From Candidatus Omnitrophota bacterium (GTDB lineage: Bacteria > Omnitrophota > Gorgyraeia > 2-01-FULL-45-10), in contig JAQUSB010000013.1 of NCBI GenBank assembly GCA_028715345.1, forward strand, positions 1 through 45,173: a DNA stretch of 45,173 nt, in the 5' to 3' direction. Position 1 is the stretch's first letter. Every line of letters starts with the position of its first letter. The notes under the pieces were generated by a model. It was given only the letters and a program-made list of their open reading frames with translations, searched no databases and was not told the origin of the DNA. Positions 33,196 through 40,670 of the stretch are shown here, piece after piece. A program made the position numbers and the translations under genes.

Positions 33196-34158
33196 TTATT
33201 TCTTTTTTCTGGAGGGCATGAAAGGATTGCCGCCCGACTTGGCTTCTTTTGCAGCCTCGTATTTCTGGACCCTGACGAGCACTTTATCGGACTCGGACAG
33301 GCCGGAAACTATTTCTACATTTTTGTCGTCGGAAAGCCCCGTTTCCACGATCCGTTCTTCCGGCTTATTTCCCGGGCGCGCGACCACAGCGATGCGCTGT
33401 CCTTCTTCATTCCCGGTTATAGCTTCCGCCGGGACGGTCAGCACATCCTGTTTTTCGTTCTCCACTATCTCCGCGGTAGCGCTCATACCGGAGCGGAAAA
33501 CGTCGGGGACCCTGTCTGGAAGTATATCGGCGTAATAGATGACGACGTTATTGACCGTTTCTGATTCATAATATATATGGTTGACCTTGCCGGTTATTTT
33601 TATCTGCGGATAAGCGTCCAGGGTTATCGTGGCTTTCTGAGCTACCTTAACTTTGCCTATATCCGTCTCATCCACCTGCGCCTGGACGATCAGATGATCG
33701 GAGAGCACCATGACCACATCGGTCGTGGCAACTGTCTGACCCGGATAATCTTTACATACGATGACTTCACCGTCTATCGGAGATATCAAAGGTGTAGGCT
33801 TATATACATCCTGCCAGTATTTAAGCTCTTCTGCACCTTTTGCCTGCGCGGCGTCGAGGAGAGCCGCTCTTTCCGTGGAACTCATCCAGGCAAGCACCTG
33901 CCCGTCCTTTACGGTATCACCCTCTTTGACCAATATCTCCTCGATCCTCCCGCCGATGGAAGGCTTTATCTCCAGCCTGTTCTGAGGCTCCACCGTTGCC
34001 GTAGCCGTTATGACATTTTTGATACTGCCGACAACGGGCGATATTTCCCTGACGATATCTTTCGATACTTTATGTTTCGTTTTAGATAATAACATCGAAG
34101 CCGCCGCGATAATTACCAGGACTATCGCTAAAATAATGAGATTCTTACGTTTTATCAT
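33196..34158 (-). CDS. macA: MacA-type periplasmic adaptor protein
   Basis: A 320-residue adaptor anchored by an N-terminal membrane helix (~7-25). Lipoyl halves (NRLEIKPSIGGRIEEILVKEGDTV and TPLISPIDGEVIV) flank a very short helical hairpin (~100-125), compared with ~100 residues in E. coli MacA. Beta-barrel (DETDIGKVKVAQKATITLDAYP) and membrane-proximal domains follow, ending in a basic tail (SRKKK). A short hairpin would need the TolC partner to reach further down. The gene overlaps the channel gene by 14 bp and has its own GGAGG. Co-expression with MacB and TolC-like genes gives a complete exporter. Confidence 0.9.
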   Translation of the reverse strand: MIKRKNLIILAIVLVIIAAASMLLSKTKHKVSKDIVREISPVVGSIKNVITATATVEPQNRLEIKPSIGGRIEEILVKEGDTVKDGQVLAWMSSTERAALLDAAQAKGAEELKYWQDVYKPTPLISPIDGEVIVCKDYPGQTVATTDVVMVLSDHLIVQAQVDETDIGKVKVAQKATITLDAYPQIKITGKVNHIYYESETVNNVVIYYADILPDRVPDVFRSGMSATAEIVENEKQDVLTVPAEAITGNEEGQRIAVVARPGNKPEERIVETGLSDDKNVEIVSGLSESDKVLVRVQKYEAAKEAKSGGNPFMPSRKKK

Positions 34159-35428
34159 AATCGAGAGTTCCTCCCTTTGCCTGGATCCAGTTAGCTTCGG
34201 CTATTAACGCGCTCGTTTGCGCGCTCAGATAATTTTTCTTCGCGCTTACATAATTATCTTCGATGATTATCCAGTTATCGTAACTTAAAAGCCCTATAGA
34301 ATATTCCGCCTCGGAGATCTTTGCGCGTTCGCGCGCCGCGTCCAGATATTTCTTTTGGACATAAACATTTGCTATGGCGTCCTGCAATGTCGCCCATGTG
34401 TTCGCCATGGTATATATGATGCTGTCCTTGCCGCTGCGTTCGTCGGCCTGGGTTTGCTTCCAGGTTGCCAGAGTTTGCGCAACGTTGGCGAATTTTTTAC
34501 CCCCGTCGAATATCGAAAAGGAGGCGCTCGTCCCTACCGTCCAGGCGCTCGTCTTGGGAGGCCATACATTATCCGATCTGGCGCCGGCGGCGTTCGCGTA
34601 GATCTGCGGGAAGAAGTCGGCGTTGGCCGCTTTATAGCCGTACTTAGCCGCCTCTTTTTTCTGTATCAATTGGCTTAAGAACGGGTTCGATACTGCAAGT
34701 TTTTCGAAGTCGGGCCTTACAGCCTCTTTGTCTTTTACTTCGAAATCACCGTTCGCTATGATATCGGTCGCTTGAAAATTCGAGCGGCCGATCGTCCTTA
34801 TAAGCAAAACCTGCGAAGAATAAATATCCCTCTTCGCCTGCGCCAATTCGTATTCGGCCTGCGCCACGTCCGCCTCGGATTTCATAAGCGACCCTTTATG
34901 CTCCAGGCCTCCCTCATAACGCAGCTTGACGAGCGCGTAATTCTGCTGCCTTCTTTTGAGGATGCCGTCGGCCACGTTTACAAGCTCCTGCGCGTTCAGG
35001 AGATTTGCAAAAGCTGTCCTGAGATTGAGCCTTACCGTCGAGGATGTTACGTCGTAATTATACCGCGCGGCGTTTATATTCCTTTGTGCCGTGAACAGGT
35101 CATATGAAACCTTGAACCCGTCGAACAGGAGCTGTTTGCCGGTAATGTCATAGGCATATGCGATCGTCTTGGCGGCGGGATGGCTCTGCCATTTACTGCT
35201 TTCGGAGAAATTCGTATTTATCTGCGGAAGATACGCGCTCCTGGTGACCTCTTTGGCCGCGATATTCTGGTCTATCTTATCGCGGGCGGCGGCAAGGTCC
35301 GGGTTTTGGAATTTGGCCTCTTTGACACAGTTTTCCCAGATAGCTATCTCTTCGGCCTGCAGGGCCGCGGCGTTTGCCGAATAAAGAAGGACGGACGCCG
35401 CGATGATCTTTATATATTTAAGGTTCAT
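34145..35428 (-). CDS. TolC-family outer-membrane channel protein
   Basis: A 427-residue outer-membrane efflux protein with a signal peptide (~1-26, ALQAEE) and two OEP halves: CVKEAKFQNPDLAAARDKI, then QLLFDGFKVSYDLFTAQRN in the first, and FFPQIYANAAG, then SFSIFDGGKKFANVAQTLATW in the second. It supplies the outer-membrane duct for the MacAB pair immediately downstream and is separate from the TolC homologue of the RND operon. Its ATG overlaps the TGA of the Spy-like gene (ATGA), so the two are coupled. Being inside a sigma-factor operon suggests that export is induced by envelope stress. Confidence 0.92.
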   Translation of the reverse strand: MNLKYIKIIAASVLLYSANAAALQAEEIAIWENCVKEAKFQNPDLAAARDKIDQNIAAKEVTRSAYLPQINTNFSESSKWQSHPAAKTIAYAYDITGKQLLFDGFKVSYDLFTAQRNINAARYNYDVTSSTVRLNLRTAFANLLNAQELVNVADGILKRRQQNYALVKLRYEGGLEHKGSLMKSEADVAQAEYELAQAKRDIYSSQVLLIRTIGRSNFQATDIIANGDFEVKDKEAVRPDFEKLAVSNPFLSQLIQKKEAAKYGYKAANADFFPQIYANAAGARSDNVWPPKTSAWTVGTSASFSIFDGGKKFANVAQTLATWKQTQADERSGKDSIIYTMANTWATLQDAIANVYVQKKYLDAARERAKISEAEYSIGLLSYDNWIIIEDNYVSAKKNYLSAQTSALIAEANWIQAKGGTLDYDKT

Positions 35429-35892
35429 TTTTCCTTGTTTTTATGCTCCCACATTATCCGCTTTTCCATCTTCTCGTTAAATTTTTTGAATTGCTCCGGC
35501 GTAAGTATCTTTCTCACCTCTAATATGCCGGCGAGCCTCTGGTCGGCCATCTTCGCATGCAGCATTTTCAGCTCATTATTGATCTCGTTGACCTTTTTAA
35601 TGTCCATGTCGACCTTCTGCAGCTCTTCCCTCAGCTGGCGCTCTTTAGCGCGTTTGGCCTCGAAAGACGACTTCATCTCTATTCTATTCTTATTCTTGTT
35701 ATCTTCCAACGCTTTTTTTTGTTCTGCGGTCAGGTTAAGGTCCCTGAATATCTCTTTCTCCCTCTTGTCTATCCTGCTTTCGAAGTCCTTCCCGTGCTGC
35801 CCGCCCCGGTCCGGAGAATACGCGTAAAGGGCCGGCGCAGAGAAGACCAGCGCCCCCATAATGATCAACGCGACGATCTTAATATTATTCAT
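35425..35892 (-). CDS. Spy/CpxP-like (LTXXQ) periplasmic chaperone or sensor
   Basis: A 155-residue exported protein. The start is the ATG at 35892, which has GAGGGGG just upstream; a frame start at 35907 would bury that site. The signal peptide (~1-24) is followed by a basic helical domain with the family's two LTxxQ motifs: LNLTAEQKKAL near residue 53 and ILTPEQFKKF near residue 133. Spy and CpxP are cradle-shaped periplasmic proteins that hold unfolded proteins or restrain a sensor kinase. Here it lies between the anti-sigma and channel genes, so it could be effector and feedback sensor of the sigma system (inference). It ends with an ATGA overlap onto the channel gene. Confidence 0.88.
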   Translation of the reverse strand: MNNIKIVALIIMGALVFSAPALYAYSPDRGGQHGKDFESRIDKREKEIFRDLNLTAEQKKALEDNKNKNRIEMKSSFEAKRAKERQLREELQKVDMDIKKVNEINNELKMLHAKMADQRLAGILEVRKILTPEQFKKFNEKMEKRIMWEHKNKEK

Positions 35893-35910
35893 ACTGCCCC
35901 CTCTCATTTT

Positions 35911-36387
35911 TTACATAAAGTATTTTTCTATCGTGGTGCCGAAACTGCCGTTATCGCCGTTTGCGGCGCTTGCCGAAGCCCCGGTCAAATAAGTAAAATA
36001 TTCGAATTGTTCCTGCGCGCTATTACTTTTTATTTTAGCGAATGTGCCTACGGCCAATAAAAGGATGAGAATGCTGGCGATCGCCAATGCCGGCTTCGGA
36101 ACATATAAAAGGCTCCGCAATTTTCCCAGGATGCCTGCGGCAAAGTTATTCCCGGACCTTTTTTCATTCAGGACCGCTTCGCGTATCCTGCGCCAGACAT
36201 ATTCCGGAGGATTCGCCCGGTTCGTTTTGGAAAATAATTCATTGTTCGCTCTTGCGGCGGTCAGATAAAAAGTTTTACACCCCGGGCACCGGGCCATATG
36301 CTCCTCGAGCCGGGCCTTTCGGCCGGCGTCTATCTCATTATCCAGATAATCCGTGAGTATGGCTTCTCTCGCCTTTTTACAGTTCAT
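35911..36387 (-). CDS. Anti-sigma factor with zf-HC2 zinc domain
   Basis: A 158-residue single-pass protein. The N-terminal zinc anti-sigma domain shows the pattern CxxxREAILTDYLDNEID, then H-x3-C-x2-C (EEHMARCPGC, ~29-37). One membrane helix (~100-117, ALAIASILILLLAVGTFA) follows, then a short periplasmic tail (~40 residues) rich in Ala, Ser and Gly. This family holds its ECF partner inactive at the membrane until proteolysis or a conformational signal. The gene overlaps the sigma gene by 11 bp, which fixes the pair, and has a strong GAGGTGATGGG site inside the sigma gene's end. The periplasmic tail is too short for a large sensor domain, so sensing may need the Spy-like protein. Confidence 0.9.
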   Translation of the reverse strand: MNCKKAREAILTDYLDNEIDAGRKARLEEHMARCPGCKTFYLTAARANNELFSKTNRANPPEYVWRRIREAVLNEKRSGNNFAAGILGKLRSLLYVPKPALAIASILILLLAVGTFAKIKSNSAQEQFEYFTYLTGASASAANGDNGSFGTTIEKYFM

Positions 36388-36931
36388 TTCCCATCACCTC
36401 TTTTCTTGCGCTCAATAATTTTTCCCTGGCCCTGGCAAGCCTGGAACGGACCGTATTTATACTTATTTTTAAAGTATCGGCGATCTGCCGGTAACTCAAT
36501 CCCTCCAGGTTCCGTAAAATTACGCACACCCTCTGGTCGGGATTCAGCATTTTTAAGGCAATGTCCGCGATCTCCTTATGTCCCATATCGGATACTTTAG
36601 GCGCGCTTAAAACATCCCAGGGGTTAAGGTGCTTACCGTATTCTTCTCTTCTGTCCCTCTCCCTGCTGACCTTTTTCGAATGGTTAATGGCGCAGTTGAC
36701 CGTGATCCTGTACACCCACGTTTTAAATGATGACTGCATTCGGAAATATTTCAGATTATGATAGACCTTCAAAAAAACCTCCTGCGTGATCTCTTCGGCA
36801 TCCTGGGCATTATGGACAGTGCGGTACGCCACGTTATAAACGAATCCGGATGTTGCCCTGTAGACAGCCTCGAAAGATTTTATATCTCCCTCAGCCGATC
36901 TTTTTATGATCTCATTCGATACATCCTGCAT
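36377..36931 (-). CDS. ECF-type RNA polymerase sigma factor
   Basis: A 184-residue sigma-70 family group 4 factor. Region 2 spans ~20-90 (FEAVYRATSGFVYNVAYRTV, DAEEITQEVFLKVY, FKTWVYRITVNCAINHSKK). Region 4 spans ~120-175 (LNPDQRVCVILRNLEGLSYRQIADTLKISINTVRSRLARAREKL, helix-turn-helix for the -35). No region 3, as expected. It is followed by its anti-sigma gene (11-bp overlap). The promoter upstream matches the general ECF consensus and recurs before another Spy-like gene, indicating autoregulation. The operon it heads encodes periplasmic chaperone and exporter genes, pointing to envelope stress as its signal. Confidence 0.95.
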   Translation of the reverse strand: MQDVSNEIIKRSAEGDIKSFEAVYRATSGFVYNVAYRTVHNAQDAEEITQEVFLKVYHNLKYFRMQSSFKTWVYRITVNCAINHSKKVSRERDRREEYGKHLNPWDVLSAPKVSDMGHKEIADIALKMLNPDQRVCVILRNLEGLSYRQIADTLKISINTVRSRLARAREKLLSARKEVMGNEL

Positions 36932-36969
36932 AGGCGCCTTCTCTTTAACACATCCGGCTCATTTAACAG

Positions 36970-36998
36970 TTAGACAACGGGAAACACAAAAAAGTTCC
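36970..36998 (-). promoter_or_regulatory. ECF-type promoter upstream of the sigma factor operon
   Basis: On the minus strand GGAACTT (36992-36998), 17 bp, TCTAA (36970-36974), the classical ECF form. The expected start is near 36963, 30 nt before the sigma ATG. The flanking bases CCCGTTG before the -10 are shared with the promoter at 40561-40589. Confidence 0.75.
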
Positions 36999-37023
36999 GT
37001 GGCGGGTAAATTTATATAAAGGA

Positions 37024-37386
37024 TTATTTTATGAGCGCTGCTATCTTTTTAAGCAGGTCTTCCGGGTCGAACGGCTTCATTATCCCGTCATCCGCGCCTG
37101 TTTCCTGTATTTTTTCCGGTACCTTATGCGCGGTGGCGGTGAACAGTATAACGGGTATTTTTTTCAGCTTGCTGTCGGCCTTCATCTTTTTGCACAGGAC
37201 CTCGCCCCTTTCGCCTTTCAATAAGAGATCGAGCAGGATCAGGTCCGGTTTTTCTTCGAGGATAAGCTTCATGGCATCCTGCGTATTCGTCGCTTCCAGC
37301 GTGTCATATCCCGACCTCTGCAGCCTGATCTTCGCGAAGTAGAGTATGTCCTCCTCATCTTCAACTATGAGTATCTTTTTCCGCAT
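37024..37386 (-). CDS. Single-domain response regulator (CheY-like receiver)
   Basis: A 120-residue receiver without output domain. Acidic pocket E9/D10, phospho-acceptor D53 (LILLDLLLKG), T83 (LFTATA) and K104 (MKPFDP) are all in place. It acts by protein interaction, or feeds a phosphorelay. Its start lies inside the kinase gene (26-bp overlap) with an ideal GGAGGGAAG ribosome site, so kinase and receiver are a cognate pair. It stops 37 bp before the predicted -35 region of the sigma operon's upstream side, but the two units are separate. No DNA-binding partner is encoded nearby. Confidence 0.93.
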   Translation of the reverse strand: MRKKILIVEDEEDILYFAKIRLQRSGYDTLEATNTQDAMKLILEEKPDLILLDLLLKGERGEVLCKKMKADSKLKKIPVILFTATAHKVPEKIQETGADDGIMKPFDPEDLLKKIAALIK

Positions 37387-39751
37387 CTTCCCTCCCGCCT
37401 CTTTTAGTCAACGGTAATATAAAACTGAAAGTGGAGCCGTGCCCCAGCTCCGACTCCACCCATATTTTGCCTTTGTGTTTATCTATTATCTCTTTGGATA
37501 TGGTAAGCCCCAGGCCCGTTCCGCCGGAAGAACCTCCGTTCGCGGGTTCTATCCTCTCGAATTTTTTGAACATCCTCGAAAAGTCTTCGGATCTGATGCC
37601 GACGCCGGTATCTTCCACCGAGACCTTAACGGCGTCTTTATACAGCCCCGTAGATATGGTTATGCCGCCTTCCTTTGTGAACTTGACGGCATTATTGGTC
37701 AAATTGATAAGGACCTGCAGGATCTTGTCCGCATCGCATTGCACATTAGGTATCGTCTCATCGAGCTTCAGGGAGAATTCCAGCTTCTTCTCATGTGCCA
37801 GGCCGGCCATGATGTCGCGGCAAGACCTGACCGTGTCATTTATGTTACGCGCCTTCATCCTGAAAGGCATCTTTCCCGCCTCAAGCTTCTGGAAATCCAG
37901 GATATCATTTATAAGCCTGTTGAGCCTGTCCACGTTCTTCTTCACAGCGGTTAAAATATTTTTATTCTGCGCTCCTACGCTGCCTTCCAGGCCGTCCAAA
38001 ACGATCGATATGCCTTCCTTTATGGCGGCAAGCGGGGTCCTCAATTCATGGGAGACGGTGTTCATAAAATTATCTTTCATATGTATGAGCCGCTTGCGTT
38101 CCGTGACATCTCTCAACATGGATATCAGCCTGTATTTACCTCCGATCACAGCCCGTTTCACGTTCGCCTCGACCCAGAACGTCCTGCCGGCCTTGTCTTT
38201 GGCAAGCCATTCGAAAAGCTGGGGCTCACCGTCCGCGGCAAGCTTGTAAAAATGTGTCGCGTCTTTCCATGTATAGCCGGGCTCGTCCGTCATGAAATGC
38301 TTGATATAAAGATCTTTTATGTCTTCTTTCGAAAAGCCGAACATCTCGCATGCGGCCTTATTGACGTCGACGGTTTTATACGTCTCGATGTCGCGTATCA
38401 TTATTGCGTCGCTTGCCAATTCGAATATAGAGCGGTAATTGATTTCCGACATCTGGAGCGCCGCTTCTATTTTCCGGCGCTCGGTAATGTCCCTGAAACT
38501 TCCCAATAAATATTGCTTGCCCTGCAGAACGATACTCGACGCGTTGATATCGGCGTAAAAAACGGCGCCGTTTTTTTTCAGAATCGGCACATCACCTATC
38601 AAACTGGTATTCCCGCGCGTCTGTTCCGCAAATTTTTCCAAAACGCCGGGCAGGTCTTCTTCCGGATGTATATCATCTACGGAAAGGGTCGTTAACTCTA
38701 TCTCTTTGTATCCTAACATACGGCAGATATTCTTATTGGCCATATAGAAACGCCTGGTCGCGGGATCCACTACAAGCATGCCGTCCCTGGCGTTGTCAAA
38801 AATAGCCCTGAATCTTGCTTCTGACTCTTTTATAAGATTAAAAAGTTCGCGATAATGGGCCTGGGACGCTTCCAATTTTTTTGTGCGCTCTTTTACCAGG
38901 GCCTCGAGCCGGCCGCGGTATTTATCCAGCTCGATGCTTCTCTTCTTCTGTTCCGTAACGTCGGTAAGCGTGCCGTAATATATAACGCTGCCGTCGGGTT
39001 GACGGCCTTTCGGCACAGACCTGCCGGCGATCCATACCACCTTCCCGCCGGGCCGCCTTATCCTGAAATCATATGCCCACGGTGTAAGCGTTTTCGCGGA
39101 TTTATAGATCGATTCAAAAAGCGGTTTTGCGTCTTCAGGCAGGACCAGGCGCCAGGCTTTTGAAAAATCTTTGAGCACCTCATCCGGAGAAACACCGAAT
39201 ATTTTTTGTATTGCGCTGTTTATAAAAGTGAATTTTTGTTCTTCGCGCGGGCCGAATTGATATTGGTATACCACGGTGGGCAGCATATTCGTGATCTCGC
39301 GCATTTTGTTTTCGCTGTCTTTAAGGGCCTGTTCGGTCTTTTTCTGCGCGGTTACATCGACGTTGATCTCCGCGACGAGCCATTTCCCTTTTTCGTCTTT
39401 GTACGGGATGGTCGTCACCTGTATCACCCTATTTTTTTCCCTCACCAGCACTTCTTCGGTCACAACGGGCATTTTCGTCGCAAAAGCTTTCCTGATCCCG
39501 CATTTAGGGCATTTCGTACTCCTGCCCATGAAATATTCGTAGCATTTTTTTCCGGACGGGTCGCCGTAGACTTTCTGCCACTCCGGATCTATGTACACAA
39601 GATTGTAATTTTTATCGATTATATCGAGCCCTGTTTTTGTGGCTCCAAGAATAAATTCGATCCTCTTCTGCAGGGCGGTTATCTTCTCGGTGTGTTCAGC
39701 GGCGATCTTTTCGAGCCGGGCGTTGTTATCTTTCCGCGCTTTATCTTTCAC
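37361..39751 (-). CDS. Soluble multi-PAS sensor histidine kinase
   Basis: A 796-residue kinase with no membrane helix. After a short coiled coil come four PAS domains: ~28-140 (with a CPKC pair near residue 78), ~145-270 (PAS_3 type with a YxxxxDVTEQKK end), ~315-435 and ~437-555. HisKA is at ~558-625 (phospho-acceptor in SHELRTPL near residue 565). The HATPase domain follows at ~670-785 (N-box NLTNNAVKF, VEDTGVGI, GGTGLGLTISKEIIDKHKG). Such kinases sense redox state, ligands or light through PAS cofactors; the CPKC may be redox- or metal-sensitive. The start is GTG at 39751 with AGGGAG upstream. It is preceded by its own promoter, a short leader ORF and a terminator-like hairpin. Confidence 0.93.
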   Translation of the reverse strand: MKDKARKDNNARLEKIAAEHTEKITALQKRIEFILGATKTGLDIIDKNYNLVYIDPEWQKVYGDPSGKKCYEYFMGRSTKCPKCGIRKAFATKMPVVTEEVLVREKNRVIQVTTIPYKDEKGKWLVAEINVDVTAQKKTEQALKDSENKMREITNMLPTVVYQYQFGPREEQKFTFINSAIQKIFGVSPDEVLKDFSKAWRLVLPEDAKPLFESIYKSAKTLTPWAYDFRIRRPGGKVVWIAGRSVPKGRQPDGSVIYYGTLTDVTEQKKRSIELDKYRGRLEALVKERTKKLEASQAHYRELFNLIKESEARFRAIFDNARDGMLVVDPATRRFYMANKNICRMLGYKEIELTTLSVDDIHPEEDLPGVLEKFAEQTRGNTSLIGDVPILKKNGAVFYADINASSIVLQGKQYLLGSFRDITERRKIEAALQMSEINYRSIFELASDAIMIRDIETYKTVDVNKAACEMFGFSKEDIKDLYIKHFMTDEPGYTWKDATHFYKLAADGEPQLFEWLAKDKAGRTFWVEANVKRAVIGGKYRLISMLRDVTERKRLIHMKDNFMNTVSHELRTPLAAIKEGISIVLDGLEGSVGAQNKNILTAVKKNVDRLNRLINDILDFQKLEAGKMPFRMKARNINDTVRSCRDIMAGLAHEKKLEFSLKLDETIPNVQCDADKILQVLINLTNNAVKFTKEGGITISTGLYKDAVKVSVEDTGVGIRSEDFSRMFKKFERIEPANGGSSGGTGLGLTISKEIIDKHKGKIWVESELGHGSTFSFILPLTKRGGREDAEKDTHS

Positions 39752-39753
39752 TT

Positions 39754-39834
39754 TTAGTCTCCCTTAAAAACAAAAACCCGGACACTGCTTGTTTTAAAAC
39801 AGTATTCGGGTAACATGTTTACCTGTAAAGACAT
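39754..39834 (-). CDS. Possible 26-residue leader peptide upstream of the histidine kinase
   Basis: An ATG at 39834 preceded by AAGGGGG at a 5-base spacing opens a 26-codon frame (MSLQVNMLPEYCFKTSSVRV and six more residues) that ends with TAA at 39756-39754, two bases before the kinase GTG. It overlaps a terminator-like hairpin. No run of one amino acid suggests a specific attenuation signal. Translation of this frame would pass through the hairpin and could couple to the kinase gene. It may be chance, but position and ribosome site are good. Confidence 0.45.
   Translation of the reverse strand: MSLQVNMLPEYCFKTSSVRVFVFKGD
39766..39811 (-). terminator. Terminator-like hairpin in the leader of the histidine kinase gene
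   Basis: In the minus-strand RNA ACCCGAAUACUG (39811-39800) pairs with CAGUGUCCGGGU (39787-39776) with one mismatch and one wobble across a 12-nt loop. UUUUUGUUUUU follows. It lies between the promoter and the kinase start, where a terminator is not expected unless it regulates. Confidence 0.6.
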
Positions 39835-39873
39835 ACGATCCCCCTTCGTAAGCCAAATACGGAATAATGTTAT

Positions 39874-39902
39874 ATTATCCATATATTGCCGTCATATGGC
39901 AA
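39874..39902 (-). promoter_or_regulatory. Promoter of the histidine kinase/receiver genes with inverted repeat
   Basis: TTGCCA (39897-39902), 17 bp, GATAAT (39874-39879) on the minus strand; the predicted start is near 39867. An inverted repeat TTGCC-N7-GGCAA (39886-39902) overlaps the -35 and may be an operator. The unit begins just after the terminator of the second Spy-like gene. Confidence 0.55.
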
Positions 39903-39910
39903 TAAAAATC

Positions 39911-39934
39911 GGGCCGGACGTTTAAGTCCGGCCC
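39911..39934 (-). terminator. Rho-independent terminator of the second Spy-like gene
   Basis: A perfect 9-bp GC stem (GGGCCGGAC / GTCCGGCCC, 6-nt loop) followed on the minus strand by GATTTTTATT. Confidence 0.85.
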
Positions 39935-39955
39935 CGGGTGATCGTTTATAAGTTT

Positions 39956-40504
39956 TTACTCGTCGCTTTTTTCGCGCTCTGCTTTTTCTTCAAACCTTGC
40001 GCCTTTGCCTCCTTTATTCCGGAATTTCATTCCTTTTTTATGCATAGCTTTTAATTTATTGAACTGGTCGGGGCTGAGTATTTTTTTGAGGTTTACGTAT
40101 GCCGCGACATTATCTTTGGCTTTCTGTGCCTTTAGAGCGTATTTCTGGTCTATAAGCTTATTCACGGCATTAACGTCGATCTCGTCCTTTCCCATAGCCT
40201 CTTTGATGTCCAGGGCCGCGGCTGCGATGTCGGCGTCTTCCTTTATGACATTTTTCCCGACGCTGTATTTCAGGGCTTTTACCTTTTCTATCTGTTCATT
40301 GGTCAGGCCCAATTCCGCGGCATTGTCCAGGATCATGTGGGCTTTATGGAAAAACATGTTATCCGTTCCCATCCCGCAGGACATTTTCCCTTTCCCGTCC
40401 GCAAAACCGCCTTTACGCATATTGCACTCATTGGCAAACGCGCCTGATGACGCTATCGCCAACGCACAGCACACAGCTATACAAATAACTGCGATACGTT
40501 TCAT
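39956..40504 (-). CDS. Spy/CpxP-like (LTXXQ) periplasmic protein
   Basis: A 182-residue exported protein: signal peptide ~1-24 (SGAFANE), a short Gly/Lys/Met/Cys region (C27, C43) that includes MSCGMGTDNMFFHKAHM and could bind a soft metal such as copper, then a helical domain with the paired LTxxQ-type motifs LGLTNEQIEKV and ILSPDQFNKL. The C-terminus is strongly charged (KKGMKFRNKGGKG). It is a paralogue in kind of the 155-residue protein in the sigma operon, but divergent in sequence. It has AGGAGG before the start and sits alone between an ECF-type promoter and a strong terminator, so it is most likely a direct target of the sigma factor 3.6 kb away. Confidence 0.87.
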   Translation of the reverse strand: MKRIAVICIAVCCALAIASSGAFANECNMRKGGFADGKGKMSCGMGTDNMFFHKAHMILDNAAELGLTNEQIEKVKALKYSVGKNVIKEDADIAAAALDIKEAMGKDEIDVNAVNKLIDQKYALKAQKAKDNVAAYVNLKKILSPDQFNKLKAMHKKGMKFRNKGGKGARFEEKAEREKSDE

Positions 40505-40560
40505 AACAGCCTCCTTTTTTTGTTATTACGTTTTTATTTTCCGTATCAGCCTTTCGAACA

Positions 40561-40589
40561 TTAGACAGCGGGAGAAGTGAAAAAGTTTC
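40561..40589 (-). promoter_or_regulatory. ECF-type promoter upstream of the second Spy-like gene
   Basis: GAAACTT (40583-40589), 17 bp, TCTAA (40561-40565) on the minus strand: same spacing and -10 as the sigma operon promoter, with matching CCCG-x-TG before the -10 and a T-run after the -35. The start would be near 40554. Confidence 0.72.
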
Positions 40590-40618
40590 ATAGTTTTTGC
40601 CCGCATCCGGCAAACCTG

Positions 40619-40647
40619 TTGACAACGGCAAAGCGGTGCTTTACCAT
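40619..40647 (+). promoter_or_regulatory. Promoter of the DegP-Hsp20 gene
   Basis: A perfect TTGACA (40619-40624), 17 bp, and TACCAT (40642-40647, four of six matches). It lies only ~30 bp from the divergent ECF promoter, so binding at one may affect the other. Confidence 0.5.
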
Positions 40648-40670
40648 ATCCTTTAAGGAGAGATAAGGCT

